Shown: piece after piece, positions 19,696-29,660 of the stretch
How the letters are laid out: each line of letters starts with the position of its first letter
Position numbering within the stretch: position 1 is the stretch's first letter
NCBI GenBank assembly: GCA_030037595.1
Contig: JASHQJ010000043.1
Coordinates: forward strand, 1-36,178
From: Candidatus Binataceae bacterium
GTDB lineage: Bacteria; Desulfobacterota; Binatia; Binatales; Binataceae
Direction: 5' to 3'
DNA length: 36,178 bases
Translations under genes and position numbers: made by a program
The notes under the pieces: model-generated
What the model was told of the DNA's origin: nothing
Database searches by the model: none
Seen by the model: only the letters and a program-made list of their open reading frames with translations

Positions 19696-21867
19696 TTGAA
19701 TCCCGCCGAACATAACTCTGAGACGATCGAGGGCACGCTCGACCATCTGCTCTATGTCAACGAGCAGAACGGCTACTCGGTCGCCGTGCTGGCGGTGAGC
19801 GGCGCGAACGGCGAACTGACACGCGTCACCGTGGTGGGCGATCTCAGCGGGGTCGAGGTCGGCTCGATCATTCGCGCGCAGGGCCGGATGGAGAAGCATC
19901 CGCGCTTCGGCGACCAGTTCAAGGTGCTCGACTTCGAGACGCTCCGTCCCGCGGGCGCGGTCGCACTCGAGCGCTACCTCGCGTCGGAGATTCATGGCGT
20001 GGGCCCGGCGCTCGCGCGGCGTATCGCGGAGTACTTCGGCGAGAGTCTCGGCGAGGTGCTCGACACGATGCCGGATCGGATGCGCGAAGTGCCGGGCATC
20101 GGGCGCGTCGTGGCGGAGCGGATCAAGACGGCGTGGCGCGATTCGTCGGGGCTCCGCGAGCTCACCGTTTTTCTCCGCGGTCACGGAATCGCCGCGGCGC
20201 ACGCACGGCGCATCCATCAGACGTACGGCAAGAACGCTCTGGAAGGTGTCAAGCGCGATCCTTACGTGCTCGCGCGCACGATTCATGGAATCGGATTTCG
20301 CACCGCCGACGCCGTCGCCGAGAAGCTCGGCATCCCGCGCAACTCGATTCAGCGCGCGCGCGCCGCGGTTCGGTATGTGCTCGAGCGCTCGGCTGACGAG
20401 GGTCACGTTTACGCGCCGCTCGAGTATATCGAGGGTCAGTTCCAGAGTGCGCTCGAAATGAATTCCGATCTCGCCGACGAGGCCGTCGAGGAACTGGCCA
20501 AGGCCGACGAGGTGGTCGTCGAGCGCGCTGCCGAGCACACCGCCGTTTACCTGAAGCCGCTGCACGAGGCGGAAAGCAACGTCGCACAACGCCTCAAGGA
20601 ACTCGACGCGGCCAAACCCATCGCTGCTCCAGTCGTCGAGCACGCCGTCGCGGCCGCTCTCAAAGCCGCCGAGATTCAACTCTCGCTCGAGCAGGTTCAG
20701 GCGCTGCGAACGGCGCTTCGAAGCCGCGTCACCGTTATTACTGGAGGACCCGGCACCGGCAAGACGACGCTCCTCAAGTCGATTATCGTGGCGCTCGACG
20801 ATGTTGGCCTGAAACCTACCCTCGCTGCGCCGACTGGGCGCGCGGCGCGACGCCTCAAGGAGGCGACCGGCCGCGATGCAAAAACCATTCATCGCCTGCT
20901 CGAATACGCGCCCGAGACGGGAGGATTCATCCGCGGCAAGGAATTTCCGCTGAAAGCGAATTTCGTCATCGTCGATGAGGCCTCGATGATGGATATCGAG
21001 CTCGCGGCGAATCTGCTCGCGGCGCTGATGCCGAATTGCTCGCTGCTGCTCGTGGGAGATCGCGATCAGCTTCCTTCGGTCGGGCCGGGCAGCGTGCTGA
21101 AGGACGTGATCGCGTCGGAGCTGGTGCCGGTGGTTGCGCTGCACGAGGTTTATCGGCAAGCGCGCCAGAGCATGATCATCGCCAACGCGCATCGCCTGAA
21201 CCGCGGCGAGTTTCCGATCATCTCGAACGATCCTGAAGGTGATTTCTTTTTCTTCGAGCGCGCCGCGCCCGAAGAAGTGATGGCGACGATCAAGCAGCTG
21301 GTGCATCAGCGGCTCGTCGGCCGCTTCGGCATCAACGATCCGCGCGACATCCAGGTGCTGACGCCCATGAATCGGGGGCCGCTCGGCACGCACGCGCTGA
21401 ATCACGAGTTGCAGGCACTGCTCAATCCGAGGGGCCCCGAGCTTCGCGCGGGAGATCGCACGCTGCGCGACGGCGACCGCGTCATCCAGCTGCGCAACAA
21501 CTACGACAAGGGTATCTTCAACGGCTCGATCGGCCGTATCGTGAACGTCAACGCGGAGAAGGGGCGCATCACGATCGCGTTCGAAGAAGCGCACGCCGAT
21601 TACGATTTGTCGGAGCTCGACGAGATTGGCCTCGCGTATGCGATCTCGGTGCACAAGAGCCAGGGTAGCCAGTATCGCGCCGTGGTGATGCCGATACATC
21701 CGAGCCACTACCTCATGCTTCGGCGAAACCTGCTGTACACGGCGATCACGCGGGCTGAGCGGGTTTGCGTGCTGGTCGGTACGAAGAGCGCGCTGCAGCA
21801 GGCGGTGCGCAACCAGGACGAGCGCCGACGTTTCAGCCGCCTCGCAGAGCGGCTTCACGTTGACTAG
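19696..21867 (+). CDS. recD2: RecD2-type ATP-dependent helicase
   Basis: helix-hairpin-helix region (PGIGRVVAERI), Walker A TGGPGTGKTT, VDEASMMD, C-terminal AISVHKSQGSQ; TTG start. Confidence 0.94.
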   Translation: MNPAEHNSETIEGTLDHLLYVNEQNGYSVAVLAVSGANGELTRVTVVGDLSGVEVGSIIRAQGRMEKHPRFGDQFKVLDFETLRPAGAVALERYLASEIHGVGPALARRIAEYFGESLGEVLDTMPDRMREVPGIGRVVAERIKTAWRDSSGLRELTVFLRGHGIAAAHARRIHQTYGKNALEGVKRDPYVLARTIHGIGFRTADAVAEKLGIPRNSIQRARAAVRYVLERSADEGHVYAPLEYIEGQFQSALEMNSDLADEAVEELAKADEVVVERAAEHTAVYLKPLHEAESNVAQRLKELDAAKPIAAPVVEHAVAAALKAAEIQLSLEQVQALRTALRSRVTVITGGPGTGKTTLLKSIIVALDDVGLKPTLAAPTGRAARRLKEATGRDAKTIHRLLEYAPETGGFIRGKEFPLKANFVIVDEASMMDIELAANLLAALMPNCSLLLVGDRDQLPSVGPGSVLKDVIASELVPVVALHEVYRQARQSMIIANAHRLNRGEFPIISNDPEGDFFFFERAAPEEVMATIKQLVHQRLVGRFGINDPRDIQVLTPMNRGPLGTHALNHELQALLNPRGPELRAGDRTLRDGDRVIQLRNNYDKGIFNGSIGRIVNVNAEKGRITIAFEEAHADYDLSELDEIGLAYAISVHKSQGSQYRAVVMPIHPSHYLMLRRNLLYTAITRAERVCVLVGTKSALQQAVRNQDERRRFSRLAERLHVD

Positions 21868-21868
21868 C

Positions 21869-22513
21869 TCACGCGCTTCCGCCTTGTGAAACGTACGCAG
21901 CGAGGATAACGAGGCTGAGAATGGCAAGCGCGAAGGCTGCGACTATCAGGATCGCGAGCAGCGCGCGCCACGCCGAGAAGCGATGCACCTCGCCGATACA
22001 TTTGACTGACAGCACGAAGCCCCACACCCCCAGCACGAAGTGAACGCCGCCGAGCTTGATCAGCGGCTCGCCCATCTTGGGCAGGCCGTTGATGCCGACC
22101 TCGGGCGGCGTCAGCAGTCCTACCAGGAGCGCGATGATGCTTGCGCTCGCCGCGGTGATCGTCGGGATCTCTGACCATGCGATCGCCGCGCGCATTTCGA
22201 TCGCGCGCCCGACGCCGCCGATCGCACGTCCCGCCCAGGTCACGAGGCCGCCGTTCACGTAGAGCGCGATGATGCCGAAAATCGACGCGCCGACCACCTC
22301 GATCGCGACCTGGAATGGCCACCACGGCGGAGTCTTGCTGCCTGACATGACGGCCATCCACTGACGCTCGAGAGTCGTGAGCACCGGCGCGAGCATCGCG
22401 AGGATTATCACGCTGCGGCGCGGATTAATCTCGATAATGCGGCGGATCGTGGCGCGCGGCTCGGTCCAGATCGTGAAGTAGGGTGCGATCGAGTCGGCAG
22501 TTCCGTTGGCCAT
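21869..22513 (-). CDS. Yip1-domain-like integral membrane protein
   Basis: N-terminal FTIWTEPRATIRRIIEINPRR then multiple TM segments. Confidence 0.75.
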   Translation of the reverse strand: MANGTADSIAPYFTIWTEPRATIRRIIEINPRRSVIILAMLAPVLTTLERQWMAVMSGSKTPPWWPFQVAIEVVGASIFGIIALYVNGGLVTWAGRAIGGVGRAIEMRAAIAWSEIPTITAASASIIALLVGLLTPPEVGINGLPKMGEPLIKLGGVHFVLGVWGFVLSVKCIGEVHRFSAWRALLAILIVAAFALAILSLVILAAYVSQGGSA

Positions 22514-22633
22514 CGGCGTCAGAGGGGCGCGAAGAACGCTAGCATCCCGGATTGCACCACGACAGCGCGTAGCGGTCGTCAGAAATGGGAATCAGGGCAG
22601 AGAAGGATGACCTTGCCGGTATCGTATCAGCCG

Positions 22634-23218
22634 CTACGCATGAGTCCCTGCGGCTTCGCCCCACAACTGGCGCAATCTGTAGTCGCGGCCGCAGCTCACC
22701 CGGTACATCCCGTACGCGATTTTGTGCGTGCGGCAGTACTGCTGGTGATAATCCTCGGCTGGGTAAAACGTCGATGCGGGAACGATCTCAGTGACGATCG
22801 GCTCTTTGAAGGGCTTTGTCTTGTCGAGTTCGACCAGCGACCCCCTGGCTTCTTTTTCCTGCTCGGGACCGTGAAAGAAAATCGCGGTGCGGTACTGGGT
22901 ACCCTCGTCGCAGAACTGCTGATCGCGCATGGTCGGATCGATGTTGTGCCAGAAGATGTCGAGCAGTTTCCGATAGCTGATCTTCATGGGATCGAAAGTG
23001 AGCTCGATGGCTTCGGCGTGACCGGTCATGCCGCTGCAGACCTGATCGTAGGTTGGGTTCGGAGTGTGCCCGCCCGTGTATCCGACCTGCGTTGAAAGTA
23101 CGCCGGGAATTCCGTCGAATGCGGGTTCCATGCACCAGAAGCAGCCGCCCGCGAACGTTGCCTTAGATACCTTGCCGTTGGTCGGAAGCTCGTTTATGCC
23201 GTCGCCTGATTCACTCAT
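22634..23218 (-). CDS. msrA: peptide-methionine (S)-S-oxide reductase
   Basis: ATFAGGCFWCMEPAFDGIPGV, GYTGG, FWHNIDPT. Confidence 0.96.
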   Translation of the reverse strand: MSESGDGINELPTNGKVSKATFAGGCFWCMEPAFDGIPGVLSTQVGYTGGHTPNPTYDQVCSGMTGHAEAIELTFDPMKISYRKLLDIFWHNIDPTMRDQQFCDEGTQYRTAIFFHGPEQEKEARGSLVELDKTKPFKEPIVTEIVPASTFYPAEDYHQQYCRTHKIAYGMYRVSCGRDYRLRQLWGEAAGTHA

Positions 23219-23286
23219 CGCACTTCTTCCTACCACGCCGACCCGCTAGCCCTGCAACAGGTAGGGAGGTGCTGGTCGGACGCTGT

Positions 23287-25593
23287 TCAATCGGCGGCGG
23301 CGTTTGCCATCTCCGCTGCGGCGGCTTGCCTTCTGAGAATCGCTTTCAGCAGGCGCGGCGGAGACATCGGCAATTCAGTCATCCGCACGCCGATTGCGTT
23401 GTATATCGCGTTCGCCACCGCCGCCGGCGGCGGCACGATCGAGACTTCTCCCACGCCGCGAATGCCGAGCGGATGCGCGGGATTGGGCACCTCGACGATC
23501 ACCGTTTCGATGAGCGGGAGGTCGAGGCAGGTCGGCATCCGATAGTCGAGCAGACCCGTGTTGCGAAGCCTTCCGTCGCGGTCGTAAACGTATTCCTCGT
23601 TAAGGGCCCATCCAATGCCCTGCGCGGTGCCGCCCTGCATCTGGCCTTCAACGTAGCTCGGATGAATTGCGCGTCCGGCGTCCTGCGCGATCGTACATCG
23701 CAGGAGCCTGACTTTGCCGGTATCCGGATCGACTTCTACGTCCACCATCGTCGAGGCAAACGCGGGCGCCGCGTTGCGCGCATTGATCGTCGCTTTGCCC
23801 GTAACCGGGCCGCCCGTTTTCGCGAGCTGCCGGCAGAGCTGCTTGACCGAGAGCGGTGAAATCTTTGCGTCGGCGGTGCTGAACACGCCGTCGGCAAATT
23901 CGATTTCGTCGGGCTTCTTATCCCAGAGGCGCGCCGCACGTTCCTTGAGCTGACGGAGGACGTCGTGCGCCGCTTCGTAAACGGCCTGCCCGCTCGCGAG
24001 CGTCGTCCGGCTTCCTCCCGTGACGTCGGTATGACCGATGCTGTCGGTATCGCCCACCAGAGGCCGCACGCTGGTTACGTCGAGGCCCAGCACTTCAGCC
24101 GTGATTATCGCCATTGAGGCGCGCGAGCCGCCGATGTCGACCGAACCGGTCATGACGCTCGCGGTGCCATCGACATGAAGATTGACGACTGCGGATGACT
24201 GAAGCCCGGCGTTGAACCAGAAGCCCGACGCGAAGCCGCGGCCGCGGAACGCTCCGTCGATCTTCGACTTGTTTTGTGGCGAGTTCTTGATCGCTTCGAG
24301 CGTCTCCAGATAGCCGATTCGTTTGAACGGCGGTCCGGCTGATTGAGCGCTGCCCTCCCGCACCGCGTTGATGATCCGGAAGTCGATCGGATCGATGCGG
24401 CACAAGCTCGCCAGCTCGTCGATAACGGACTCCGATGCGAACGCGGCGTTGCTCGCGCCGGGAGCGCGATAGGCCGCGGTCTTCGGGCGGTTGACGATCA
24501 CGTCGTAGGCGTCGATCACGAAATTCGGAATCTGGTACGAAGCGATGATCGTCATTGCGCCCGCGCCAACGGGTGATCCGGGGAAGGCGCCCGCTTCGTA
24601 AGCCATCCAGATTTCGGCGGCGACGAGTTTGCCGTCGCGCGTCGCGCCCATCTTGCAGCGAATTTTCGAGCCCGAGGTTGGTCCGGTCGCGCGCAGAACT
24701 TCGGCCCGCGTCATCACCATCTTCACCGGCCGCCCGGTCTTCTTCGAGAGCAAGACGGCGAGCGGCTCCAAGTAGATTCCAAGCTTGCCCCCGAAGCCGC
24801 CGCCGATTTCCGCGGGAACCACCTTGATGTGTCCTTCCGCCATCTGCAGGACCTGCGAGGTCAGCGATCGCACCGCGAAGGTGCCCTGCGTCGAGCAGTA
24901 GATGGTCGCGAAACCGTTATTGCTGTAGATGCCGACGGCGTTGTGCGGTTCGATGTACCCTTGATGCACCATCGCCGTGGTAAATTCGCGTTCGACCACG
25001 AAGTCGGCGGCGGCGAAGCCCTCGGTGAGTTCTCCGCGGCTGAAACGGACATGGTTGGCGATGTTGGTTTCCTTGTCCGGCCCCTCTTCCTTGTTCCTCA
25101 GCTCAGGGAGGATGATCGGCGCGCCCGGTTTCATCGCCGCGTTTATGGTCATCGCACTCGGAAGCACCTCGTACTCGACCTCGATCAAGTTCAGAGCTTC
25201 ATCGGCGATGTGAATGTTCGAGGCGGCGACGGCGGCGATCGCGTGGCCGTCGTACAGCACCTTGTCGCGCGCCAGCACGTTGAGCGAAATGTAGCGGGAA
25301 TTCACCGCTCCTTCGCCCAGATTCTCGGTACGGCTCATGATATCAGGCAGGTCGGCGCCCGTGATTATCGCGGCGACTCCAGGCAGGCGCGCAGCCCTGG
25401 CGGTGTTGATGGATTTGATTCGCGCGTGAGCATGGGGACTGCGCAGCACTTTCGCGTGAAGCATGCCGGGGAAGGAGTAGTCAGCGCCGTACTTGGCGCG
25501 CCCTGTCACCTTGTCGATACCGTCGTGGCGGATCGGCCGGGTGCCGATTACCCGGTAGGGAACGGAACGAGCTGCCGCGTTGTCTTCTGCCAT
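23287..25593 (-). CDS. xanthine dehydrogenase/aldehyde oxidase family molybdopterin-binding large subunit
   Basis: DGIDKVTGRAKYGADY, PAEIGGGFGGK, AYRAPGASNAAFASESVIDELA, GVGEVSIVPPPAAVANAI; lacks the CoxL AYRCSFR motif. Confidence 0.9.
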   Translation of the reverse strand: MAEDNAAARSVPYRVIGTRPIRHDGIDKVTGRAKYGADYSFPGMLHAKVLRSPHAHARIKSINTARAARLPGVAAIITGADLPDIMSRTENLGEGAVNSRYISLNVLARDKVLYDGHAIAAVAASNIHIADEALNLIEVEYEVLPSAMTINAAMKPGAPIILPELRNKEEGPDKETNIANHVRFSRGELTEGFAAADFVVEREFTTAMVHQGYIEPHNAVGIYSNNGFATIYCSTQGTFAVRSLTSQVLQMAEGHIKVVPAEIGGGFGGKLGIYLEPLAVLLSKKTGRPVKMVMTRAEVLRATGPTSGSKIRCKMGATRDGKLVAAEIWMAYEAGAFPGSPVGAGAMTIIASYQIPNFVIDAYDVIVNRPKTAAYRAPGASNAAFASESVIDELASLCRIDPIDFRIINAVREGSAQSAGPPFKRIGYLETLEAIKNSPQNKSKIDGAFRGRGFASGFWFNAGLQSSAVVNLHVDGTASVMTGSVDIGGSRASMAIITAEVLGLDVTSVRPLVGDTDSIGHTDVTGGSRTTLASGQAVYEAAHDVLRQLKERAARLWDKKPDEIEFADGVFSTADAKISPLSVKQLCRQLAKTGGPVTGKATINARNAAPAFASTMVDVEVDPDTGKVRLLRCTIAQDAGRAIHPSYVEGQMQGGTAQGIGWALNEEYVYDRDGRLRNTGLLDYRMPTCLDLPLIETVIVEVPNPAHPLGIRGVGEVSIVPPPAAVANAIYNAIGVRMTELPMSPPRLLKAILRRQAAAAEMANAAAD

Positions 25594-25639
25594 CGGAGCC
25601 TCACTGAATCGGCCGATGTTCCTCGTGGCCAGATTTCAT

Positions 25640-25697
25640 TTGACCAGCGCCAGCTTCGGACGCTATGCCATTAACCGAGCGTAATGACAATTATCAT
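25640..25697 (+). promoter_or_regulatory. possible promoter plus palindromic operator between the Mo-subunit gene and ALDH 2
   Basis: TTGACC (25640) - 18 nt - TATGCC (25664); then near-perfect 14-bp palindrome ATGACAATTATCAT (25684-25697). Confidence 0.3.
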
Positions 25698-25796
25698 GGC
25701 GACGGTGATGATGTGTACCACCGCGCCTGGCCGACGCAGGCCTCGCACGCCCGCGAACTGATCGCATCCGCGTGAAATCTCTTGAAGGAGAATAAA

Positions 25797-27296
25797 ATGG
25801 CAGCAGTTCCATCAATTGAACGCGCCGCGCATGGCGTTACGTCGAGCGCGGTCCTCGATTTTCTGAAACGCCCGAAGAACCTGCTGATCGGCGGCAAATG
25901 GGTGCCGGCCAAGTCGGGCAAGCAGTTCGAGACTATCAATCCGGCCAACGAAGAAGTGCTGGCTCTTGTTCCTGAGGGCGACAAGGCTGACGTTGACGAG
26001 GCAGTCAAAATCGCGCGCCAGGCGTACGAAGAGGGTCCGTGGTCGAGAATCGGGCCGCATCAGCGCGCGCGCTATCTGCTCAAGATCGCGGACCTCCTCG
26101 AGCAGCACGCCGACGAACTCGCGATTCTCGAGACGCTCAACAATGGAATGGCGATTTCGCTCGCGCGCGGAATGGCTTCAGGAGCGGCCGATACCTTCCG
26201 CTACTACGCCGGCTGGGCAACCAAGATTTACGGCGAGACCAACCCGTCCGATCCCTCGATGTTCAATTACACGCTGCGGGAGCCGGTTGGAGTGTGCGGG
26301 CAGATAATTCCGTGGAACGGACCGATCGCGATGCTCGCGTGGAAGATCGCGCCCGCGCTCGCGTGCGGAAACGTTTCGATTCTGAAGCCCGCCGAGCAGA
26401 CTCCGCTCACTGCTCTTCGTATCGGTGAACTGCTGCAGGAAGTGGACCTTCCTCCGGGCGTCGTTAACATCATCACCGGCTTCGGCGAGACGGCGGGCGC
26501 CGCGATCGCGGCGCATCCCGACATCGACAAGGTCGCGTTCACCGGATCAACCGAGGTCGGCAAGCTGATTCTGCAGGCCTCGACGGGGAATCTGAAGCGC
26601 GTGTCGCTCGAGCTGGGCGGCAAGTCGCCGAACGTGATTTTCCCCGACGCCGATCTCGAAAACGCGATACCGACCTCGCTGTTCGGGTTCTGCATGCTTT
26701 CCGGCCAGGTTTGCTGCGCGGGCACGCGAGTCTTCGTGCAGAGCGACTTCCACGATCGCTTTGTCGAGCACCTGACGCGATATGCATCGAACGTAAAGGC
26801 AGGAGATCCGCTCGATGCCAGCACGACGGTCGGACCGCTGGTGTCGAGGGAGCAATTCAACCGAGTCAAGGGCTACCTTGATATCGGCAAGAAAGAGGGC
26901 GCGAAGCCGGCGCTGGGCGGCGAAGCGCGGACCGGAAAAGGATTCTTTGTTGATCCCACGATCTTCACCGACGTGCGGAACAACATGCAGATCGCGCGCG
27001 AAGAAATATTCGGCCCGGTCGCCTCGGTCATACCGTTCAAAGACGAGAACGACGCGGTCCTCCAGGGCAACGATACTACCTACGGGCTCGCTGCCGCCGT
27101 CTGGACGCAGGACATCAGCCGCGCCCACCGGATCGCGCGCGCATTGAAGGCCGGCACGGTCTGGATCAACTGCTACAACAATATCGATCCGATCTCGCCA
27201 TTCGGCGGCTACAAGCAATCCGGCATCGGCCGCGAGCTAGGCAAGCATTCGATCGAACTCTACACGCAGATCAAGTCCGTTTACGCAAAGCTGTAG
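25797..27296 (+). CDS. aldehyde dehydrogenase, paralogue 2
   Basis: PWNGP, FTGSTEVGKLI, LELGGKSPN, GQVCCAGTR; RBS GAAGGAG. Confidence 0.93.
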   Translation: MAAVPSIERAAHGVTSSAVLDFLKRPKNLLIGGKWVPAKSGKQFETINPANEEVLALVPEGDKADVDEAVKIARQAYEEGPWSRIGPHQRARYLLKIADLLEQHADELAILETLNNGMAISLARGMASGAADTFRYYAGWATKIYGETNPSDPSMFNYTLREPVGVCGQIIPWNGPIAMLAWKIAPALACGNVSILKPAEQTPLTALRIGELLQEVDLPPGVVNIITGFGETAGAAIAAHPDIDKVAFTGSTEVGKLILQASTGNLKRVSLELGGKSPNVIFPDADLENAIPTSLFGFCMLSGQVCCAGTRVFVQSDFHDRFVEHLTRYASNVKAGDPLDASTTVGPLVSREQFNRVKGYLDIGKKEGAKPALGGEARTGKGFFVDPTIFTDVRNNMQIAREEIFGPVASVIPFKDENDAVLQGNDTTYGLAAAVWTQDISRAHRIARALKAGTVWINCYNNIDPISPFGGYKQSGIGRELGKHSIELYTQIKSVYAKL

Positions 27297-27326
27297 AGAA
27301 CCCGAACTACTACGGAGGAAGCAAAG

Positions 27327-28832
27327 ATGAGCGCAACACCATCTGTCGAAATCGCCGCCCGGGGAGCAAAGTCGCCTGCGGCATTGGAATTTCTCAAAAA
27401 GGGTCCGACCAAATTGCTGATCGGCGGGAAATGGGTTCCTGCCAAATCGGGCAAGACCTTCGAGACCATCAACCCTGCCAACGAAGAGGTTCTCGCGCTC
27501 GTCGCGGAAGGCGACAAGGCTGACGTCGATGATGCCGTGAAAGCGGCGCGCAAGGCGTTCGAGGACAACCGCTGGGCGGGAATGAGTCCGCACGCGCGCA
27601 CGCGCTACCTCCTTAAGATAGCGGACCTGATCGAAGCCCATGCCGATGAGCTGGCCGAGCTCGAATCGCTGGACAACGGAAAGCCGCTGTCGCAGGCCCG
27701 CACGATCGACATCCCGGGCTCGGCGCGACTGTTCCAGTACTTCGCGGGATGGGCGAGCAAGATCTACGGCGAGACCAATCCGTCCGATCCGTCGATGTTC
27801 AATTACACGCTGCGGGAACCGATTGGCGTGTGCGGCCTGATCACACCGTGGAACTTCCCGCTGATGATGGCGTCGCAAAAGATCGCTCCCGCGCTCGCTT
27901 GCGGCAACACTGTGGTGTTGAAGCCGGCGGAGCAGACGCCGCTCACGGCGCTGCGCCTCGGCGAGCTGATCCAGGAGGCAGGATTGCCTGACGGGGTGGT
28001 GAACATCGTGACCGGATTCGGTCCGGGCGCGGGCAGCTCAATCTCCGAGCATCCCGATATCGACAAGGTGAGCTTCACCGGGTCGACCGAAGTCGGCAAG
28101 ATGATCCTGCAGGCATCGGCCGGCAACCTGAAGCGCGTGTCGCTCGAGCTGGGCGGCAAATCGCCGAATGTGATCCTGCCCGATGCGGACCTCGAGCAGG
28201 CTGTTCCCACCGCAATGAACGGAGTGTTCTTCAACTCCGGGCAGGTGTGCGCGGCCGGCACGCGGATTTTCGTTCAGCGCGAAATGTACGACAAATTCGT
28301 GGACCAGTTCGCAAAGGCGAGTGAGCGCATGACCGTGGGCAACCCGCTTGATCCGAAGACCCGCCTGGGGCCGCTGGTGTCGCGCGAGCAGTTCGAGCGG
28401 GTTAACAACTATCTCAATGTTGGGCAGCAAGAGGGCGCCAAGATCGCGATGGGCGGCGGTGCGACCGAAGGCAAGGGCTACTTCATCAAGCCGACGCTCT
28501 TTACCGGCGTGACCAATCGCATGCGCATCGCGCGCGAGGAAATCTTCGGCCCGGTCGCGGCGGCCATTCCCTTCAAGGATGAATCGGACGCGGTCTTCCA
28601 GGCCAACGACACCACCTATGGGCTTGCGGCCGCAGTGTGGACGCGCGATATCAGCCGCGCCCACAAGATTGCGCGCGCGCTCAAGGCCGGCACGGTCTGG
28701 ATCAACTGCTATGGTGCGGGCGACTCGAGCATGCCGTTCGGCGGCTACAAGCAGTCAGGCTTTGGCCGTGAGAATGGACGCCACGCGCTCGACCTGTTCA
28801 CTCAGATCAAGTCGGTGTATGTGAAGCTGTAA
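27327..28832 (+). CDS. aldehyde dehydrogenase, paralogue 3
   Basis: PWNFP, FTGSTEVGKMI, LELGGKSPN, GQVCAAGTR; RBS GGAGG; 30 bp after paralogue 2. Confidence 0.93.
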   Translation: MSATPSVEIAARGAKSPAALEFLKKGPTKLLIGGKWVPAKSGKTFETINPANEEVLALVAEGDKADVDDAVKAARKAFEDNRWAGMSPHARTRYLLKIADLIEAHADELAELESLDNGKPLSQARTIDIPGSARLFQYFAGWASKIYGETNPSDPSMFNYTLREPIGVCGLITPWNFPLMMASQKIAPALACGNTVVLKPAEQTPLTALRLGELIQEAGLPDGVVNIVTGFGPGAGSSISEHPDIDKVSFTGSTEVGKMILQASAGNLKRVSLELGGKSPNVILPDADLEQAVPTAMNGVFFNSGQVCAAGTRIFVQREMYDKFVDQFAKASERMTVGNPLDPKTRLGPLVSREQFERVNNYLNVGQQEGAKIAMGGGATEGKGYFIKPTLFTGVTNRMRIAREEIFGPVAAAIPFKDESDAVFQANDTTYGLAAAVWTRDISRAHKIARALKAGTVWINCYGAGDSSMPFGGYKQSGFGRENGRHALDLFTQIKSVYVKL

Positions 28833-28863
28833 TTTTCCAGGCCAAGATCGTGTGAAGTTGTCG

Positions 28864-28898
28864 GCAGCGGCGCGTCTCGGCGCCGCTGCTTCTTTTTT
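28864..28898 (+). terminator. Rho-independent terminator after ALDH 3
   Basis: GCAGCGGCGC-GTCTCG-GCGCCGCTGC perfect 10-bp stem followed by TTCTTTTTT. Confidence 0.9.
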
Positions 28899-28912
28899 GG
28901 TGCACGCATCAG

Positions 28913-29599
28913 CTAACGGTAGTCGCTCTTCTCGAGCAGGAGATCTTCGAAGAAACCTCCGATTGGCTTGGACGGATGCTTGATCTGCACTTCGAGCACC
29001 CACAGGTTTGGCGACGGCCGAATCGAGACCGCGGCAAGAGTCCCGTCATAGTAGGCGCTATGAGGGAATTCCGACAGCCGATGCCCGGTCAATTCCATGT
29101 TCAGCACCCAACCCATGTCGGCGGTGACCTTCTGGGCAAAGTCATAGAGCGCCTTGCCATTCATCCCGGTGGTTAACCATTTGTCGCGGACAATGTGAAA
29201 GATCGTTTCGACGTCCCTACTGCATCGAAGCATCTCGGGATCGGAGCCGATGACGAAGGTTTTGCCTCCGTCACCCTCGGTGTCTCCCCATACTGGGCCG
29301 ATATCGATGAAGAAGATGTCCTGGTCGCCGAGCTTGACGCCGCGCTCCGAAGGTTCCGCGAAATTCCTGATGGTGTTGCTACCGAATCGCACCAGGATTT
29401 TGTGCCATCCGTGCGTTGACCCCGCTGACTCGAGCACCTCCCTGGCCATCTGGCGCGCATCCTCCTCGACCATGCCCGGCGAGATGTTTGCCGCGATAGC
29501 TGCGATCGCGGCCCTGGTTTTCGCGCGCGCTTTCATCAGGGAATCGAACGACCATTTTTCACCAACCCGCTCGAGTTGTTCCTGGCTGAGCTGATCCAT
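28913..29599 (-). CDS. M24-family (methionyl/Xaa-Pro aminopeptidase fold) metallopeptidase homologue
   Basis: FFIDIGPVWGDTEGDGGKTFVIG, ELTGHRL, VLEVQIKHP metal-site pattern; GGAGG 6 nt before ATG 29599. Confidence 0.72.
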   Translation of the reverse strand: MDQLSQEQLERVGEKWSFDSLMKARAKTRAAIAAIAANISPGMVEEDARQMAREVLESAGSTHGWHKILVRFGSNTIRNFAEPSERGVKLGDQDIFFIDIGPVWGDTEGDGGKTFVIGSDPEMLRCSRDVETIFHIVRDKWLTTGMNGKALYDFAQKVTADMGWVLNMELTGHRLSEFPHSAYYDGTLAAVSIRPSPNLWVLEVQIKHPSKPIGGFFEDLLLEKSDYR

Positions 29600-29660
29600 T
29601 GGCATCCTCCCGCGTCGAAACTTCCCCCTGTGGTTGAATCTGCCGGCTGTTTTAGGGCGG

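Noticed and set aside
19660-21927. 755-aa ORF on the minus strand fully antisense to recD2
   Set aside because: The sense strand encodes a clear RecD2 with motor motifs. The antisense translation is His/Arg/Asp-rich without domain motifs, as expected for a shadow ORF in high-GC coding DNA.
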